From contig JAFXOW010000073.1 in assembly GCA_017528315.1 (NCBI GenBank), forward strand, positions 1 to 60,218: 60,218 nucleotides of DNA, written 5' to 3'. The stretch's first letter is position 1. Each line of letters starts with the position of its first letter. The notes beneath the pieces were generated by a model. That model saw only the letters and a list, made by a program, of their open reading frames with translations. It had not been told where the DNA came from and searched no databases. Both the position numbers and the translations under genes were made by a program. This document shows positions 7,914 to 17,740 of this stretch, piece after piece. The stretch is from Bacilli bacterium. Lineage in GTDB: Bacteria > Bacillota_I > Bacilli_A > RF39 > UBA660.

Positions 7914-8792
7914 ATGAAAAAAATTAAAATATTTATTTCTTTATTTATATTATTATTTATAGTAACAGGTTGCTCTTTATTTAAAAGAGATAATATGGAA
8001 AATATAAATATCATAACTACTAATTATTCTTTAGAATATGTAACTAAAAGTCTGTATGGTGATAATTCTTTAATTACATCAATATATCCAGATGGAATAA
8101 ATATAGATGACTATAGTTTAACTGATAAACAAATTAAAGATTATAGCAAGAAAGATATGTTTATTTATATGGGACTTACTAAAGATTCAGAAAAAGCTGT
8201 TACTTTTTTAAATAAAAATGGTTCTATTAAAATAATTGATGCAACTTTTGGTATGCGTTATGAAAAAAGTGTTGATGAACTTTGGTTAAATCCTTCAAAC
8301 TTACTTATGATGGCTCAAAATGTTAAAAAAGGTTTAAGTGAATATATAACTAGTACTTATCTATTAAAAAATATTGATAACCTATATGAAGAATTAAAAG
8401 TTAATTTATCAACACTTGATGCTGATTATAAAAAATCTATAGAAAATGCTAATTATAAAACTATATTTGTTAATGATGATACTCTTAACTACTTAAATAA
8501 ATATGGTTTAGAAGTAGTATCTCTTGATAAAGATAACTTGAGTTATGATAAAAATATCAAATTATTTAAAAGCTATATTAAACAGGATAATATTAAATAT
8601 TTATATATTTATGAAAATACTTCTATAAATGAAGAAATTGAAAATATTTTAAATGAAAATAGTATTGAAAAAATAGTTTTTAAAAATTTAAAAAATATTA
8701 CTGATGAAGAAAGAGAAAATAATCAAGATTATATTTCTCTTAGTCATGAAAATCTTGATAACATAAAAAAAGAATTATATAAAAACAGTTAA
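7914..8792 (+). CDS. ZnuA-like lipoprotein lacking the usual metal ligands
   Basis: 292 aa. Lipoprotein signal with lipobox VTGC (Cys 20). The fold markers of zinc/manganese ABC-transporter binding proteins are visible: NIITTNYSLEYVTKSLYG, MFIYMGLTKDSE, LWLNPSNLLMMAQNVKKGL and YLNKYGLEVVSL. In the family the metal is held by His after YPDGxxPH, before VWLDP and at the start of the third motif; here those places hold Asp, Leu and Asn/Asp. No permease or ATPase gene is adjacent. It is alone on the plus strand. It may bind another ligand or act as an accessory; a direct zinc role is doubtful. SD AGGTGAT precedes the ATG. Confidence 0.7.
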   Translation: MKKIKIFISLFILLFIVTGCSLFKRDNMENINIITTNYSLEYVTKSLYGDNSLITSIYPDGINIDDYSLTDKQIKDYSKKDMFIYMGLTKDSEKAVTFLNKNGSIKIIDATFGMRYEKSVDELWLNPSNLLMMAQNVKKGLSEYITSTYLLKNIDNLYEELKVNLSTLDADYKKSIENANYKTIFVNDDTLNYLNKYGLEVVSLDKDNLSYDKNIKLFKSYIKQDNIKYLYIYENTSINEEIENILNENSIEKIVFKNLKNITDEERENNQDYISLSHENLDNIKKELYKNS

Positions 8793-8815
8793 TATCACAA
8801 TTAACTGTTTTTTTT
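8782..8815. terminator. shared bidirectional terminator between convergent genes
   Basis: AAAACAGTTAAT pairs with ATTAACTGTTTT, with T-run on the plus strand. The stem contains the stop codons of both convergent genes (8790-8792 plus and 8801-8803 minus). Confidence 0.8.
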
Positions 8816-9214
8816 AATTAATTTTATTTCCTCATTATTATCTATTTTTTCTTTTCTTTTTAAATTCTTTAAATATATTATTGTTACATATACCAAAAAG
8901 AAAGTTGGAATAATTGGAAGTATAACTAATATAACTGCAAGTAATATATAATCATTTAAAATTCTATTAACAATTAAAATTTGCATAGTAGCTATACTAT
9001 ATCCAAATAACAAACAAAATAGTTGCCCACAAAAGATTATTCCTAATGTACTATATACATAATCAACAATATAATTATAATATTTTGTTCCTTTTTTCTT
9101 TCTATATACTAAGCTAAAAATACTATATGCAACTAAAATTAAAATCATTGGAATGACAACATAATATATTACCTCTTTAGGTAACCAAAAAAAATTATAA
9201 TTAATATCACTCAC
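8801..9214 (-). CDS. small membrane protein, unknown
   Basis: About 137 aa with three hydrophobic segments: VIYYVVIPMILILVAYSIF, a middle segment around STLGIIFCGQLFCLLFGYSI, and ILLAVILVILPIIPTFFLVY, then a charged tail. I do not recognise a family. The GTG at 9214 is preferred because AGGAG lies eight bases upstream; a longer ATG start at 9244 has no ribosome site. It ends in the terminator shared with the convergent lipoprotein gene. Confidence 0.6.
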   Translation of the reverse strand: MSDINYNFFWLPKEVIYYVVIPMILILVAYSIFSLVYRKKKGTKYYNYIVDYVYSTLGIIFCGQLFCLLFGYSIATMQILIVNRILNDYILLAVILVILPIIPTFFLVYVTIIYLKNLKRKEKIDNNEEIKLIKKNS

Positions 9215-9282
9215 ACTACCATCTCCTATTATAAATAATATCATATATTTTATATTTTGACTAGAATATTTTTAATAATTAT

Positions 9283-9308
9283 AAAAAAAACTATCAAATG
9301 ATAGTTTT
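9283..9308 (-). terminator. terminator of secG
   Basis: AAAACTATC pairs with GATAGTTTT over a 4-base loop, followed on the minus strand by eight T. The secG stop codon (9307-9309) touches the stem. Confidence 0.85.
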
Positions 9309-9522
9309 AAATAAATTCCATTACTAAACTAATAATAAAAAACATTATACCAAGAAATAAAGTTATACGACTTATAACAAGCTCACTACCTCTTTCTTTT
9401 CTTTTATTAAACAAATCTATATTACCACCACTTATAATTTGACTAGCTGGCTCAGCTTTACCACTTTGAAGTAATACTATTATTATTAATAAAATGGAAA
9501 CTATTAATAAAAATATTTTCAT
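9307..9522 (-). CDS. secG: SecG preprotein translocase subunit
   Basis: 71 aa, the usual size. Two membrane helices (3-19 and about 50-69) joined by a loop with the SecG signature LLQSGKAEPASQIISGG and a polar stretch. Subunit of the SecYEG channel. It has its own terminator, and mutS ends 68 bases downstream of the previous transcript. Confidence 0.92.
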   Translation of the reverse strand: MKIFLLIVSILLIIIVLLQSGKAEPASQIISGGNIDLFNKRKERGSELVISRITLFLGIMFFIISLVMEFI

Positions 9523-9589
9523 ATCTCTCCCTCACATGTATAAGAATATATCATATTTTACTCAAAATTTCAAGTAAAATCTACAAATT

Positions 9590-12127
9590 CTACTTTAAAT
9601 CTTTTTTTAGTTCATATAAAAAGTTTAAAGCGTCAATTGGTGTTGTATTCATTACATCTAATTCTTTTATTTTCTTTAAATGTACATCTTCTTCTTTTGG
9701 TGAAAAATCAAATGATGTTTGAACAATCTGAACTTTATTGTTATCTTTAGTTTTAGTATCATCCTCGTAAGATGCTAATATTTCTGTTGCTTTATTTATA
9801 ACAGAATTTGGTAAATGAGCAAGACTGGCAACATTGATACCATAACTTTTTGACACTGCTCCGTCTACTACCTTATGTAAGAAAGTAATATTACCTTTTT
9901 CTTCAATAGCCTCAACATGAACATTTTTTAATCTTTTTAGTTTTTTAGTTAAATCAGTTAATTCATGATAGTGAGTTGAAAATAATGTTTTAGCATGTAT
10001 TTCATCATGAATATATTCAAGGATTGCATAAGCAAGACTCATACCATCATAAGTTGCTGTTCCTCTTCCTAATTCATCAAATAAAATTAAACTGTTTTTA
10101 GTAGCATTTTGCAAAGCATAATTGGCTTCTTTCATTTCAATCATAAAAGTAGATTCACCACTTACTAAATCATCACTCGCTCCAATTCTCGTAAAGATTT
10201 TATCAAAAATGGGAATAGAACACTTGGTACATGGAACGTATGACCCAATTTGAGCCATAATGACTATAATTGCAAGTTGTCTCATATAAGTTGATTTACC
10301 AGCCATATTAGGCCCAGTTATTAAAAGACAATCGCATGATTTATCCATAATAATATCATTTGGCACATAGTCTCCGCGAGTTACAGCATCAACAACAGGA
10401 TGACGTCCATCTATTATATTAATTTCATGTTTATCATTAAAAGTTGGTCTAACTAACTTATATTTATCAGCAAGTGTTGTTAAAGATACTAAAACATCTA
10501 CTTCACCTAAAATATCACTTATTTCTTGAATATCTTTAATATGTTCTAAAACTTTCGATCTAATATCTGAAAAAATATCATATTCTAAATTTATTATTTT
10601 TTCTTCAGCAGATAAAATTATTTTTTCTTTTTCCTTTAAATCACTGGTAATATATCTTTCTCCTGTTGTTAAAGTCTGTTTTCTAATGTAACCAAATTCT
10701 GGTTTTACATCTTTAATACTTCCCTTCGATACCTCAATATAATAGCCAAATACTTTATTGTATCCAATTTTTAAATTCTTAATACCAGTTTTTTCTCGTT
10801 CTAAAGCTTCTTGATTTAAAATATATTCTTTACTATTTTTCTTAATATTTCTTAATTCATCTAAATCTTTACTAAATCCATCTTTAATTAAATTTCCTTC
10901 TTTTAAAGTTAAAGGTGCATCAGGATTAATTGATTTTTCAAGTAATTCTTTTAATTCATCTAAAGTCTTTAACTCTCTATCATATTTAATACTTTCAAGT
11001 TCCCCTTTTATTTTAGGTAATATACTTAAAGACTTTAATAATTGAATTAAGTCTCTTGCGTTTAAATTACCATAACTAATACGAGATGTAAGTCTTTCTA
11101 AATCATAAATATCATTTAAATCTTTAGATATATTTTCATGAGCTAAAAAGTTTTCTAACATGATATCAATATAATCATGACGTCTTTCAATTTTTTTTAA
11201 ATCTTTAAAAGGAGAAATTAAATTATCTTTTAATAAGCGTCCTCCCATAGCTGTTTTTGTTTTATCTAAATACCATAAAAGAGAATTATTACGAGAATTA
11301 TCCCTAATGGTTTCCGTTAATTCTAAATTTTTTTTAGTATGATAATCAAATAATAAATAATCATTTTCTTTAGTTTCACTTGCAACTTTTAAATATTTCA
11401 ATTTACTTTTTTTCGTTTCGGTTACATAAGTAAGTAAGTGTTTAATAGATTCTTGTAGTCTTACATCTTTAATATTTTGATATATATAATTATATTCAGA
11501 GTATTCTTCAATTTTATCCGTTATGGTTACTAAAATATTATAAAGACTTTTTAAAGTATATAATATTTCTCTATCTGTATTGCTACTGGCAATTACTTCT
11601 TTAATATTATGATTAATTATTTCACGATAAACACTTTCTTTATCAGTTAAAAAACTGGCTGAAATTTCACCGGTTGAAATATCTGCTAAAGTTAGGGCAT
11701 AAGAATCTTTAAAAGAATAAATACTAGCAATAAAATTATTATCATATCCGCTATAATCATCCATGATAGTACCCCGAGTTATTACTTGGACAACATCACG
11801 GAGAACCATACCACGGGACTCTTTGGGATCAGTCAACTGCTCACATATAGCTACTTTATAACCTTGTTCAATTAGTTTTTCTACATATCCTTTGTAGGAA
11901 TGATAAGGAACTCCACACATAGGAACTCTTTCTGAAAGCCCAGCTTGACGTCCGGTTAATGTTAAACTTAAAAGTCGACTTACAATCTCTGCATCTTCAA
12001 AGAACATTTCATAAAAGTCACCTAATCTAAAGAAAAGAATGGTATTATCGTCATAATTATCTCTAATTTCCATGTACTTAGCCATCATAGGTGCTAACTT
12101 TTTTCTATCTACCTCTTGCCTTTTCAT
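9590..12127 (-). CDS. mutS: DNA mismatch repair protein MutS
   Basis: 845 aa, a full-length MutS that recognises mismatches and starts repair. N-terminal mismatch domain with the Phe-x-Glu motif in LGDFYEMFFEDA; connector, lever and clamp regions; ATPase with Walker A GPNMAGKSTYMRQLA, Walker B ILFDELGRGTATYDG and the helix-turn-helix end. The ATG at 12127 follows GAGGT; an in-frame ATG 15 bases upstream lies in the ribosome site. No mutL is next to it in the window, although mutS-mutL pairing is common in Firmicutes. Confidence 0.96.
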   Translation of the reverse strand: MKRQEVDRKKLAPMMAKYMEIRDNYDDNTILFFRLGDFYEMFFEDAEIVSRLLSLTLTGRQAGLSERVPMCGVPYHSYKGYVEKLIEQGYKVAICEQLTDPKESRGMVLRDVVQVITRGTIMDDYSGYDNNFIASIYSFKDSYALTLADISTGEISASFLTDKESVYREIINHNIKEVIASSNTDREILYTLKSLYNILVTITDKIEEYSEYNYIYQNIKDVRLQESIKHLLTYVTETKKSKLKYLKVASETKENDYLLFDYHTKKNLELTETIRDNSRNNSLLWYLDKTKTAMGGRLLKDNLISPFKDLKKIERRHDYIDIMLENFLAHENISKDLNDIYDLERLTSRISYGNLNARDLIQLLKSLSILPKIKGELESIKYDRELKTLDELKELLEKSINPDAPLTLKEGNLIKDGFSKDLDELRNIKKNSKEYILNQEALEREKTGIKNLKIGYNKVFGYYIEVSKGSIKDVKPEFGYIRKQTLTTGERYITSDLKEKEKIILSAEEKIINLEYDIFSDIRSKVLEHIKDIQEISDILGEVDVLVSLTTLADKYKLVRPTFNDKHEINIIDGRHPVVDAVTRGDYVPNDIIMDKSCDCLLITGPNMAGKSTYMRQLAIIVIMAQIGSYVPCTKCSIPIFDKIFTRIGASDDLVSGESTFMIEMKEANYALQNATKNSLILFDELGRGTATYDGMSLAYAILEYIHDEIHAKTLFSTHYHELTDLTKKLKRLKNVHVEAIEEKGNITFLHKVVDGAVSKSYGINVASLAHLPNSVINKATEILASYEDDTKTKDNNKVQIVQTSFDFSPKEEDVHLKKIKELDVMNTTPIDALNFLYELKKDLK

Positions 12128-12223
12128 TTTTACCTCTTTCATAAATATTATAACAAAAATATTTGCAAAATTTAAAGAACTACTACTTATTTTGACACTT
12201 TATTTTATTGCTAAAGATAGCTA

Positions 12224-13399
12224 TTATTTAAGTTTAAAATTATCTATTTCTCTTTTAGTATTTGTATTTGCTAAATTACTATTAAATAAATAATCATATC
12301 TAAAAAGGGTATAACCATTATACTTAGATAAAGTTTTAGAATAATTTATTTCTCTTCTAATAATATTACTATTATTAACCCATTCATCTTTTCCGCCTCC
12401 TGCATATATATCAGTTAATCCAACTTTATAAAAAGCTAGTACCGGTATTAATTTAACATTATTGGTAATTAAATTATTCCATTCCAAAGTTACTTTTTCA
12501 AAAGGTTTTGATTCATGTTCAAATCCATAATATACTTGAGGCATTATTATATCGACATATCCATCTTCACTTAACCATTTTTTTACGTCTGCGAAATGTA
12601 TTTCATAATTATTTTCTATATTACCATCTGGAGAAATACTAAAAATAATATCTTTATTATAACTTTTAATTAATTTATAAATACTTCTAATTGTTGTATT
12701 AATTATATTTAAACGATATTCATCTAAAGTTATATTATTTTCTAAAAAATATTTATCGTATTCTTTTATATCAATAGAATTATCTGGATAAAAATAGTCA
12801 TCTATATGAATTCCATCTACTTTATAATTAGTAATTATTTCAGAAATTTGTTTTAAAAGTAAATCTAAAACACGTGGACTTGCTGGATTATAATAAATTC
12901 CTGTTTCGCATATTTTAGCATCTCCATTAGAAATAAATTCTAAAGCTATATTATTATTTGATAATTTCATAGTATCCGTTGTACTACTTATTCGATAAGG
13001 ATTAATCCAAGCATGAACTGCTAAATTTCTTTTATGAGCTTCCTCAATAAAATATTTTAGATAGTCTATTCCTGGATTATTTCCTTCAATTCCTGTTAAG
13101 GTATATGAATAAGGAAATAACTTAGAATTATAAATTGCATCACTAAAGGGAGAAACATGCAAAAAAATAGTATTAAATTCTAAACTTTCAATATTATCAA
13201 GCATTTTATTAATATATGCTTTATTAATATTAACAGAGTTCCCTTGAAAATAAGTTAAATATTCTAAATAAGAAATATATATTCCTTTTATCTCCATGTT
13301 ATTATTAAAAGAAATATTATTATTTTTTTTACTTATAACATAAGCATTTCCAATAAAAAAAATTCCAACTATTAAAAAAACGACTGATATCTTTTTCAT
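12224..13399 (-). CDS. GHL10-type glycoside hydrolase-like secreted protein
   Basis: 391 aa with an N-terminal hydrophobic anchor or signal (3-21). Family hallmarks of the DUF187/GHL10 (YngK-like) barrel: MEIKGIYISYLEY, NTIFLHVSPFSDAIYNS, HAWINPYRIS, YKVDGIHIDDYFYP and IIMPQVYYGFEH. The acidic pair IDDY lies where the family keeps its putative catalytic residues. YngK-like enzymes are thought to act on cell-surface glycans; the exact substrate is unknown. It sits alone between mutS and argS. Confidence 0.85.
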   Translation of the reverse strand: MKKISVVFLIVGIFFIGNAYVISKKNNNISFNNNMEIKGIYISYLEYLTYFQGNSVNINKAYINKMLDNIESLEFNTIFLHVSPFSDAIYNSKLFPYSYTLTGIEGNNPGIDYLKYFIEEAHKRNLAVHAWINPYRISSTTDTMKLSNNNIALEFISNGDAKICETGIYYNPASPRVLDLLLKQISEIITNYKVDGIHIDDYFYPDNSIDIKEYDKYFLENNITLDEYRLNIINTTIRSIYKLIKSYNKDIIFSISPDGNIENNYEIHFADVKKWLSEDGYVDIIMPQVYYGFEHESKPFEKVTLEWNNLITNNVKLIPVLAFYKVGLTDIYAGGGKDEWVNNSNIIRREINYSKTLSKYNGYTLFRYDYLFNSNLANTNTKREIDNFKLK

Positions 13400-13447
13400 A
13401 AAATCACATAACTATTTTATAAAATTGATTAGTCGAATTTTATCACA

Positions 13448-15169
13448 TTACATTCTATCAACAGGATTTATAGCTAAAATATCAAGTAAATTTTCTAAAA
13501 TATTTAAAACAAGCTTACAAGTTGCAAGATAAGTATTTTTTATTTTCTCATCTTCTTCAGTTAAAATATGATAAGTATTATAAAATTTATTAAATAAACT
13601 TGCTAAATCAAATAAATAATCAGTTATATAATTTAAACTTTTATCATTAAAAGAATGATTTAAAATACTTGGTATTTCTAAAATTTTAAGTAATATATTT
13701 TTTAAATCTAAATTATTAATAACTTCTAATTTATAATCATTAGTTTCTACTTTTCCTAAAATTGATTTTAAACGAACATCGGTATATAAAATATATGGAC
13801 CTGTTTTTCCATCAAATGATGAAAATTTAACAGGATCAAAAATGTAATCCGTAGTTCTGTTGGACATCAAATCAGAGTATTTTAGAGTTGCTATAGTTAA
13901 TTTTTCTTTAATTTCGGCTCTTTTTTCTCCAGTTATTTCTTCTTTAATTTTAGGTTCTATTTCGTTTCTAATAATATCAAGTAAATTATTCAAGTACATT
14001 ACCCCACCATCTCTAGTTTTATAAGGCTTTCCATCTGATCCATTAATAGTACCAAATCCTAAATGTAATAATTTATTGTGTTCGCGAACTAAGCCTGACA
14101 TCCTACTAGCCCTGAAAACTTGCTCAAAATATAAAGATTGACGAGAATCAACAACATACCATATTTCATCTGGATTAAATCTTTTAATTCTTGAATAAAT
14201 TGTTGCTAAATCTCTAGTCGCATAGATAGTTGCTCCATCGTTTTTTATAACTATTAAAGGTGGTATTTCTTTTGTATCACCATCATTTTTAACATCCATA
14301 ACCATAGCTTTATTTGATTCATATAAGTAAGGTTTTAATACAGTAAGCATCGGAGGTATATCTTTAAAACTATCTAGTTCCCCTTCCCATAAATCAAAAT
14401 GACAATTTAATTCATCATATATTTTTTTAATTTCAACAGAAGATATTTCCACTAATTGTTTCCATAAAGCTAAATATCTTTCATTACCTTTATCAATTTC
14501 AGCAGTTATTTCACGAACTTCTTCCATTCTTTTTTCGTCGTTACTTGCTTCTATATTAGCAGAAACATACATATTTCCTAAATTCTCCGCTGTGTAGTTT
14601 ATTTTAGGATATTCTCCTTTATAATTTTCATCAAAAAATACTAACTCTGGTTCTCTTTTTTTTATTTCTGAAATAAGCATCCCCGCTTGACGTCCTAAGT
14701 CACCTAAATGGACATCGCTTATTGTTTTATAACCAAGTGTATTACAAAGTCTTCTTAAAGCTTCTCCAATATTAGCTGATCTCATATGTCCAACGTGAAG
14801 AGCTTTAGCTGCATTGGCTCCACCATAATCTAAAAAAATGGTTTTTTCTTTATGTTTATCATATAAACTTTCAAAATTAGTAATACTATTATTCAAATAA
14901 TCTATTAAATCTTGATCTTTAAAACTAAAATTAATAAAACCAGGACTAGCTATATTAATATTACTAAAACTACTATCCATTTTTGAAATTATTTCACTTG
15001 CAATTGTCATAGGATTCTTTTTATATTTTTTAGCTAAAGTCATAGCAACATTTAATTGAAAATCACCAAGTTCCTTCTTACTACTTGGAAGTATTACAAT
15101 ATCACTTTCATAACCTAAATCTTTTAAAATATTTTTTAAAAAATTTTCTTTTTCTTTAATAAAACTCAT
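13448..15169 (-). CDS. argS: arginyl-tRNA synthetase
   Basis: 573 aa class I synthetase. N-terminal Add-1 tRNA-binding domain (1-100), HIGH motif as HVGHMRSANIGEAL (about 126-139), catalytic Rossmann core with KPYKTRDGG in place of KMSKS, as is normal for bacterial ArgRS, and the C-terminal anticodon-binding domain with DLASLFNKFYNTYHI ending in the usual Met. It charges tRNA-Arg. A T-box leader with an Arg specifier codon lies just upstream, so expression follows uncharged tRNA-Arg. Confidence 0.96.
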   Translation of the reverse strand: MSFIKEKENFLKNILKDLGYESDIVILPSSKKELGDFQLNVAMTLAKKYKKNPMTIASEIISKMDSSFSNINIASPGFINFSFKDQDLIDYLNNSITNFESLYDKHKEKTIFLDYGGANAAKALHVGHMRSANIGEALRRLCNTLGYKTISDVHLGDLGRQAGMLISEIKKREPELVFFDENYKGEYPKINYTAENLGNMYVSANIEASNDEKRMEEVREITAEIDKGNERYLALWKQLVEISSVEIKKIYDELNCHFDLWEGELDSFKDIPPMLTVLKPYLYESNKAMVMDVKNDGDTKEIPPLIVIKNDGATIYATRDLATIYSRIKRFNPDEIWYVVDSRQSLYFEQVFRASRMSGLVREHNKLLHLGFGTINGSDGKPYKTRDGGVMYLNNLLDIIRNEIEPKIKEEITGEKRAEIKEKLTIATLKYSDLMSNRTTDYIFDPVKFSSFDGKTGPYILYTDVRLKSILGKVETNDYKLEVINNLDLKNILLKILEIPSILNHSFNDKSLNYITDYLFDLASLFNKFYNTYHILTEEDEKIKNTYLATCKLVLNILENLLDILAINPVDRM

Positions 15170-15185
15170 ATTATCTATCCTTTCT

Positions 15186-15371
15186 TATTTAAAAAGAGAT
15201 AGTACCAAAGGAGTCAATAAAGACGGTACCATCCCTAATTTTACTTAATTTGATAAAGGGTCATTCCCTGAAATATGAAAGATACGTTCATAAAGACTAT
15301 AAAAAGATTTTCACCAACCATCTTCTCACTAAATTATATTATTTTTATTACTACTTCTTTCTTCGTTTCTT
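15186..15371 (-). ncRNA. T-box riboswitch of argS
   Basis: The leader shows the T-box core AGGGATGGTACCG (15224-15236) that pairs with the free tRNA 3' end, the stem I loop GGTTGGTG further upstream, and GAACGTA (15283-15289), in which CGT (15284-15286) is an Arg specifier codon followed by a purine. The terminator GATGGTACC...GGTACTATC plus TCTTTTT competes with the antiterminator. Uncharged tRNA-Arg would permit readthrough into argS. Confidence 0.9.
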
Positions 15372-15377
15372 AATATG

Positions 15378-15406
15378 AATATACTATATTTCTTTCTTGA
15401 TGTCAA
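15378..15406 (-). promoter_or_regulatory. promoter of the argS leader
   Basis: TTGACA (15401-15406), 17-base spacer, TATATT (15378-15383) on the minus strand. It lies ten bases past the ftsK stop and places the transcript start right at the T-box stem I. Confidence 0.75.
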
Positions 15407-15415
15407 CTACTTTTT

Positions 15416-17650
15416 TTAAATCACTTCATCATCATTTGATTCAAGTTTAACTAATACTTCTCGAGGTTTTGAACCATTTTGAGGACCAATTATTCCTCTT
15501 TCTTCTAATAAATCAACAATTCTTGCTGCACGATTATAGCCTAATTTAAATCTTCTTTGAAGAAGCGACGCACTTGCTTTACCGCTGGTTATAACAAACT
15601 CAACTATTTCATCATACAATGGATCGTCATATTCTTCTTTAACATCTGTGTTAGCATCAATCTTACTACTTTCAGATGGTACATTTAAATTTAGTAATTT
15701 TTCATCATACATAGCTTTTTGTTGACCAATTGTAAAATCAACAATTCTTTTAACCTCTTCTTCTGTTATCCAAGCACCCTGAATACGAGTAGGAGTTGAT
15801 TCACCCATTGGTAAAAATAACATATCTCCTCTTCCAAGTAATTTTTCAGCACCTGTCATATCAAGAATTGTTCTGGAATCAATTCCCGATGAAACTGCAA
15901 ACGATATACGAGATGGAATATTAGCTTTTATAACACCGGTAATAACATCAGTTGAAGGTCTTTGAGTTGCAATTATTAAGTGGATTCCAGCAGCACGAGC
16001 CATTTGGGTAATACGCATGATAGAATCTTCTACTTCTTTGGAAGCAACTAACATCAAATCGGCAAGTTCATCAACAATTACTACAATATAAGGCATTTTC
16101 TTTAATTTTTCACCATCTATAAGATTTTTATTTTTCTTTTCAATCATCTCATTATAAGATACTATATTTTTAACGCCTTTTTCTTCAAAGATATCATATC
16201 TATCTTCCATTTCTTTTACAATCTTCGATAAAGCTACACTTGCTTTCTTAGGATCGGTTACAACTGGAGCAAGTAAATGTGGTACCCCATTAAAAACTGA
16301 TAATTCAACTTTTTTTGGATCAACAAGCAATAATTTTACTTCATCCGGTTTGGCATTCATTAAAATACTAGCTAAAATACAGTTAATACAAACAGATTTA
16401 CCTGAACCAGTAGCTCCTGCAACTAATAAATGGGGTGTTTTATTTATTTCACAATAAATAGGTTTTGATAAAATATCTTTTCCAAGTACTACCATTAATT
16501 TATTATCAGATTTTAAAGAAACTAATTTTTCCATAATTTCTTTTATATAAACCGTTGTCGGATTATCGTTTGATATTTCTATTCCAACCGTACTTTTTCC
16601 GGGAATTGGTGCTTGTATACGAACATCTTTTTTGGCGAGTGCTAAACTAATTTCTTTATTAATACTTGTTAATTTACTAAGTTTAGTTCCTGCTTTAAGT
16701 TCTAATTCATATTGGGTAAAAGCTGGTCCAACTGTTACTTCAACAACATGTCCAATTATTCCAAATTCTCTTAAAACCTCTTCTAATTTCTTAATATTAT
16801 TTTCAATCCCTGCTTGATTATTATTTTTACTTTTCTTTGGTGTATCTAAAATATTAAGAGGTGGTAATTTATAATTTTCATTTGTTTTAACAACTTCTAC
16901 TTCAGGTACAGGATTACTTTCTACTTGATTGTTATCAACAATCTTAGCTTTCTTAAGCTCATTAATGTCAGTAATAACAACCTTTTCTTTTTCTTCAGGT
17001 TCTTCTACATTATTATTAATTTTAACATCATGCATTTCTTCATCAATTTTATCTTTATGTGGCATCATTTTCTTACTATTTTCAACAAACTTAGTTATTA
17101 TATCAGCAATACTAATACCTGTAATTACTAAGGCTCCAAAAGAAATTAAAACAATATAAATTATTTTAACACCTTGAACATCAAAAAGAGTCGTAAATAA
17201 ACTTAAGAAAAATCCCCCGATAATTCCTCCTCCAATGTTTTCAAAAGCCAAATTTCTACTTGCACCATTTACAATATCAAAAACATGCATAGAATTTTGA
17301 AATGTTTTAGTCATTGTATTTCCAAAACCAATAAATCCTTCATTTATATAAGAAATATGCAAAAGCATCAAAAATCCTATTAATAGTATATAAAAGCCAA
17401 CTATTTTCGTATTCCAAAAATCTGGATACTCTTTCTTTAAAATTATATATAATCCAATTAAAATCAAACCTATTAAAAAAACCAAATATAATTGTCCAAA
17501 GAGAAATGCTGCAAATGCACATATTAATTCTCCACATGGACCATATCCACAAATACCAAGTATTCCAAGCAATATATATAAAATACCAAAAAGCTCTACT
17601 TGATAAGTAAATTTCTTTTTAGATTCTTTTTTCTTTTTTTTCTTTGCCAT
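15416..17650 (-). CDS. FtsK/SpoIIIE DNA translocase
   Basis: 744 aa. Four N-terminal membrane helices (about 20-190), a charged linker, and a motor with Walker A AGATGSGKSV, Walker B VVIVDELADLM and the ATQRPS motif, then the gamma winged-helix domain (about 675-740, SASLLQRRFKLGYNRAARIVDLLEERG) that reads polar chromosome sequences. It pumps DNA through the division or sporulation septum. The size and four-helix membrane part suit SpoIIIE/SftA-type Firmicutes proteins; given sspI and yutH-like genes nearby in the window, a role in sporulation is plausible. SD AAGGAAGG. Confidence 0.93.
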   Translation of the reverse strand: MAKKKKKKESKKKFTYQVELFGILYILLGILGICGYGPCGELICAFAAFLFGQLYLVFLIGLILIGLYIILKKEYPDFWNTKIVGFYILLIGFLMLLHISYINEGFIGFGNTMTKTFQNSMHVFDIVNGASRNLAFENIGGGIIGGFFLSLFTTLFDVQGVKIIYIVLISFGALVITGISIADIITKFVENSKKMMPHKDKIDEEMHDVKINNNVEEPEEKEKVVITDINELKKAKIVDNNQVESNPVPEVEVVKTNENYKLPPLNILDTPKKSKNNNQAGIENNIKKLEEVLREFGIIGHVVEVTVGPAFTQYELELKAGTKLSKLTSINKEISLALAKKDVRIQAPIPGKSTVGIEISNDNPTTVYIKEIMEKLVSLKSDNKLMVVLGKDILSKPIYCEINKTPHLLVAGATGSGKSVCINCILASILMNAKPDEVKLLLVDPKKVELSVFNGVPHLLAPVVTDPKKASVALSKIVKEMEDRYDIFEEKGVKNIVSYNEMIEKKNKNLIDGEKLKKMPYIVVIVDELADLMLVASKEVEDSIMRITQMARAAGIHLIIATQRPSTDVITGVIKANIPSRISFAVSSGIDSRTILDMTGAEKLLGRGDMLFLPMGESTPTRIQGAWITEEEVKRIVDFTIGQQKAMYDEKLLNLNVPSESSKIDANTDVKEEYDDPLYDEIVEFVITSGKASASLLQRRFKLGYNRAARIVDLLEERGIIGPQNGSKPREVLVKLESNDDEVI

Positions 17651-17740
17651 CTCTATCCTTCCTTTACTAATTAATTATACTATTAAAAAAAGAAATAAAC
17701 AAGATTATCTTATTTATTTCTTCAAATACTTTTACAATAT

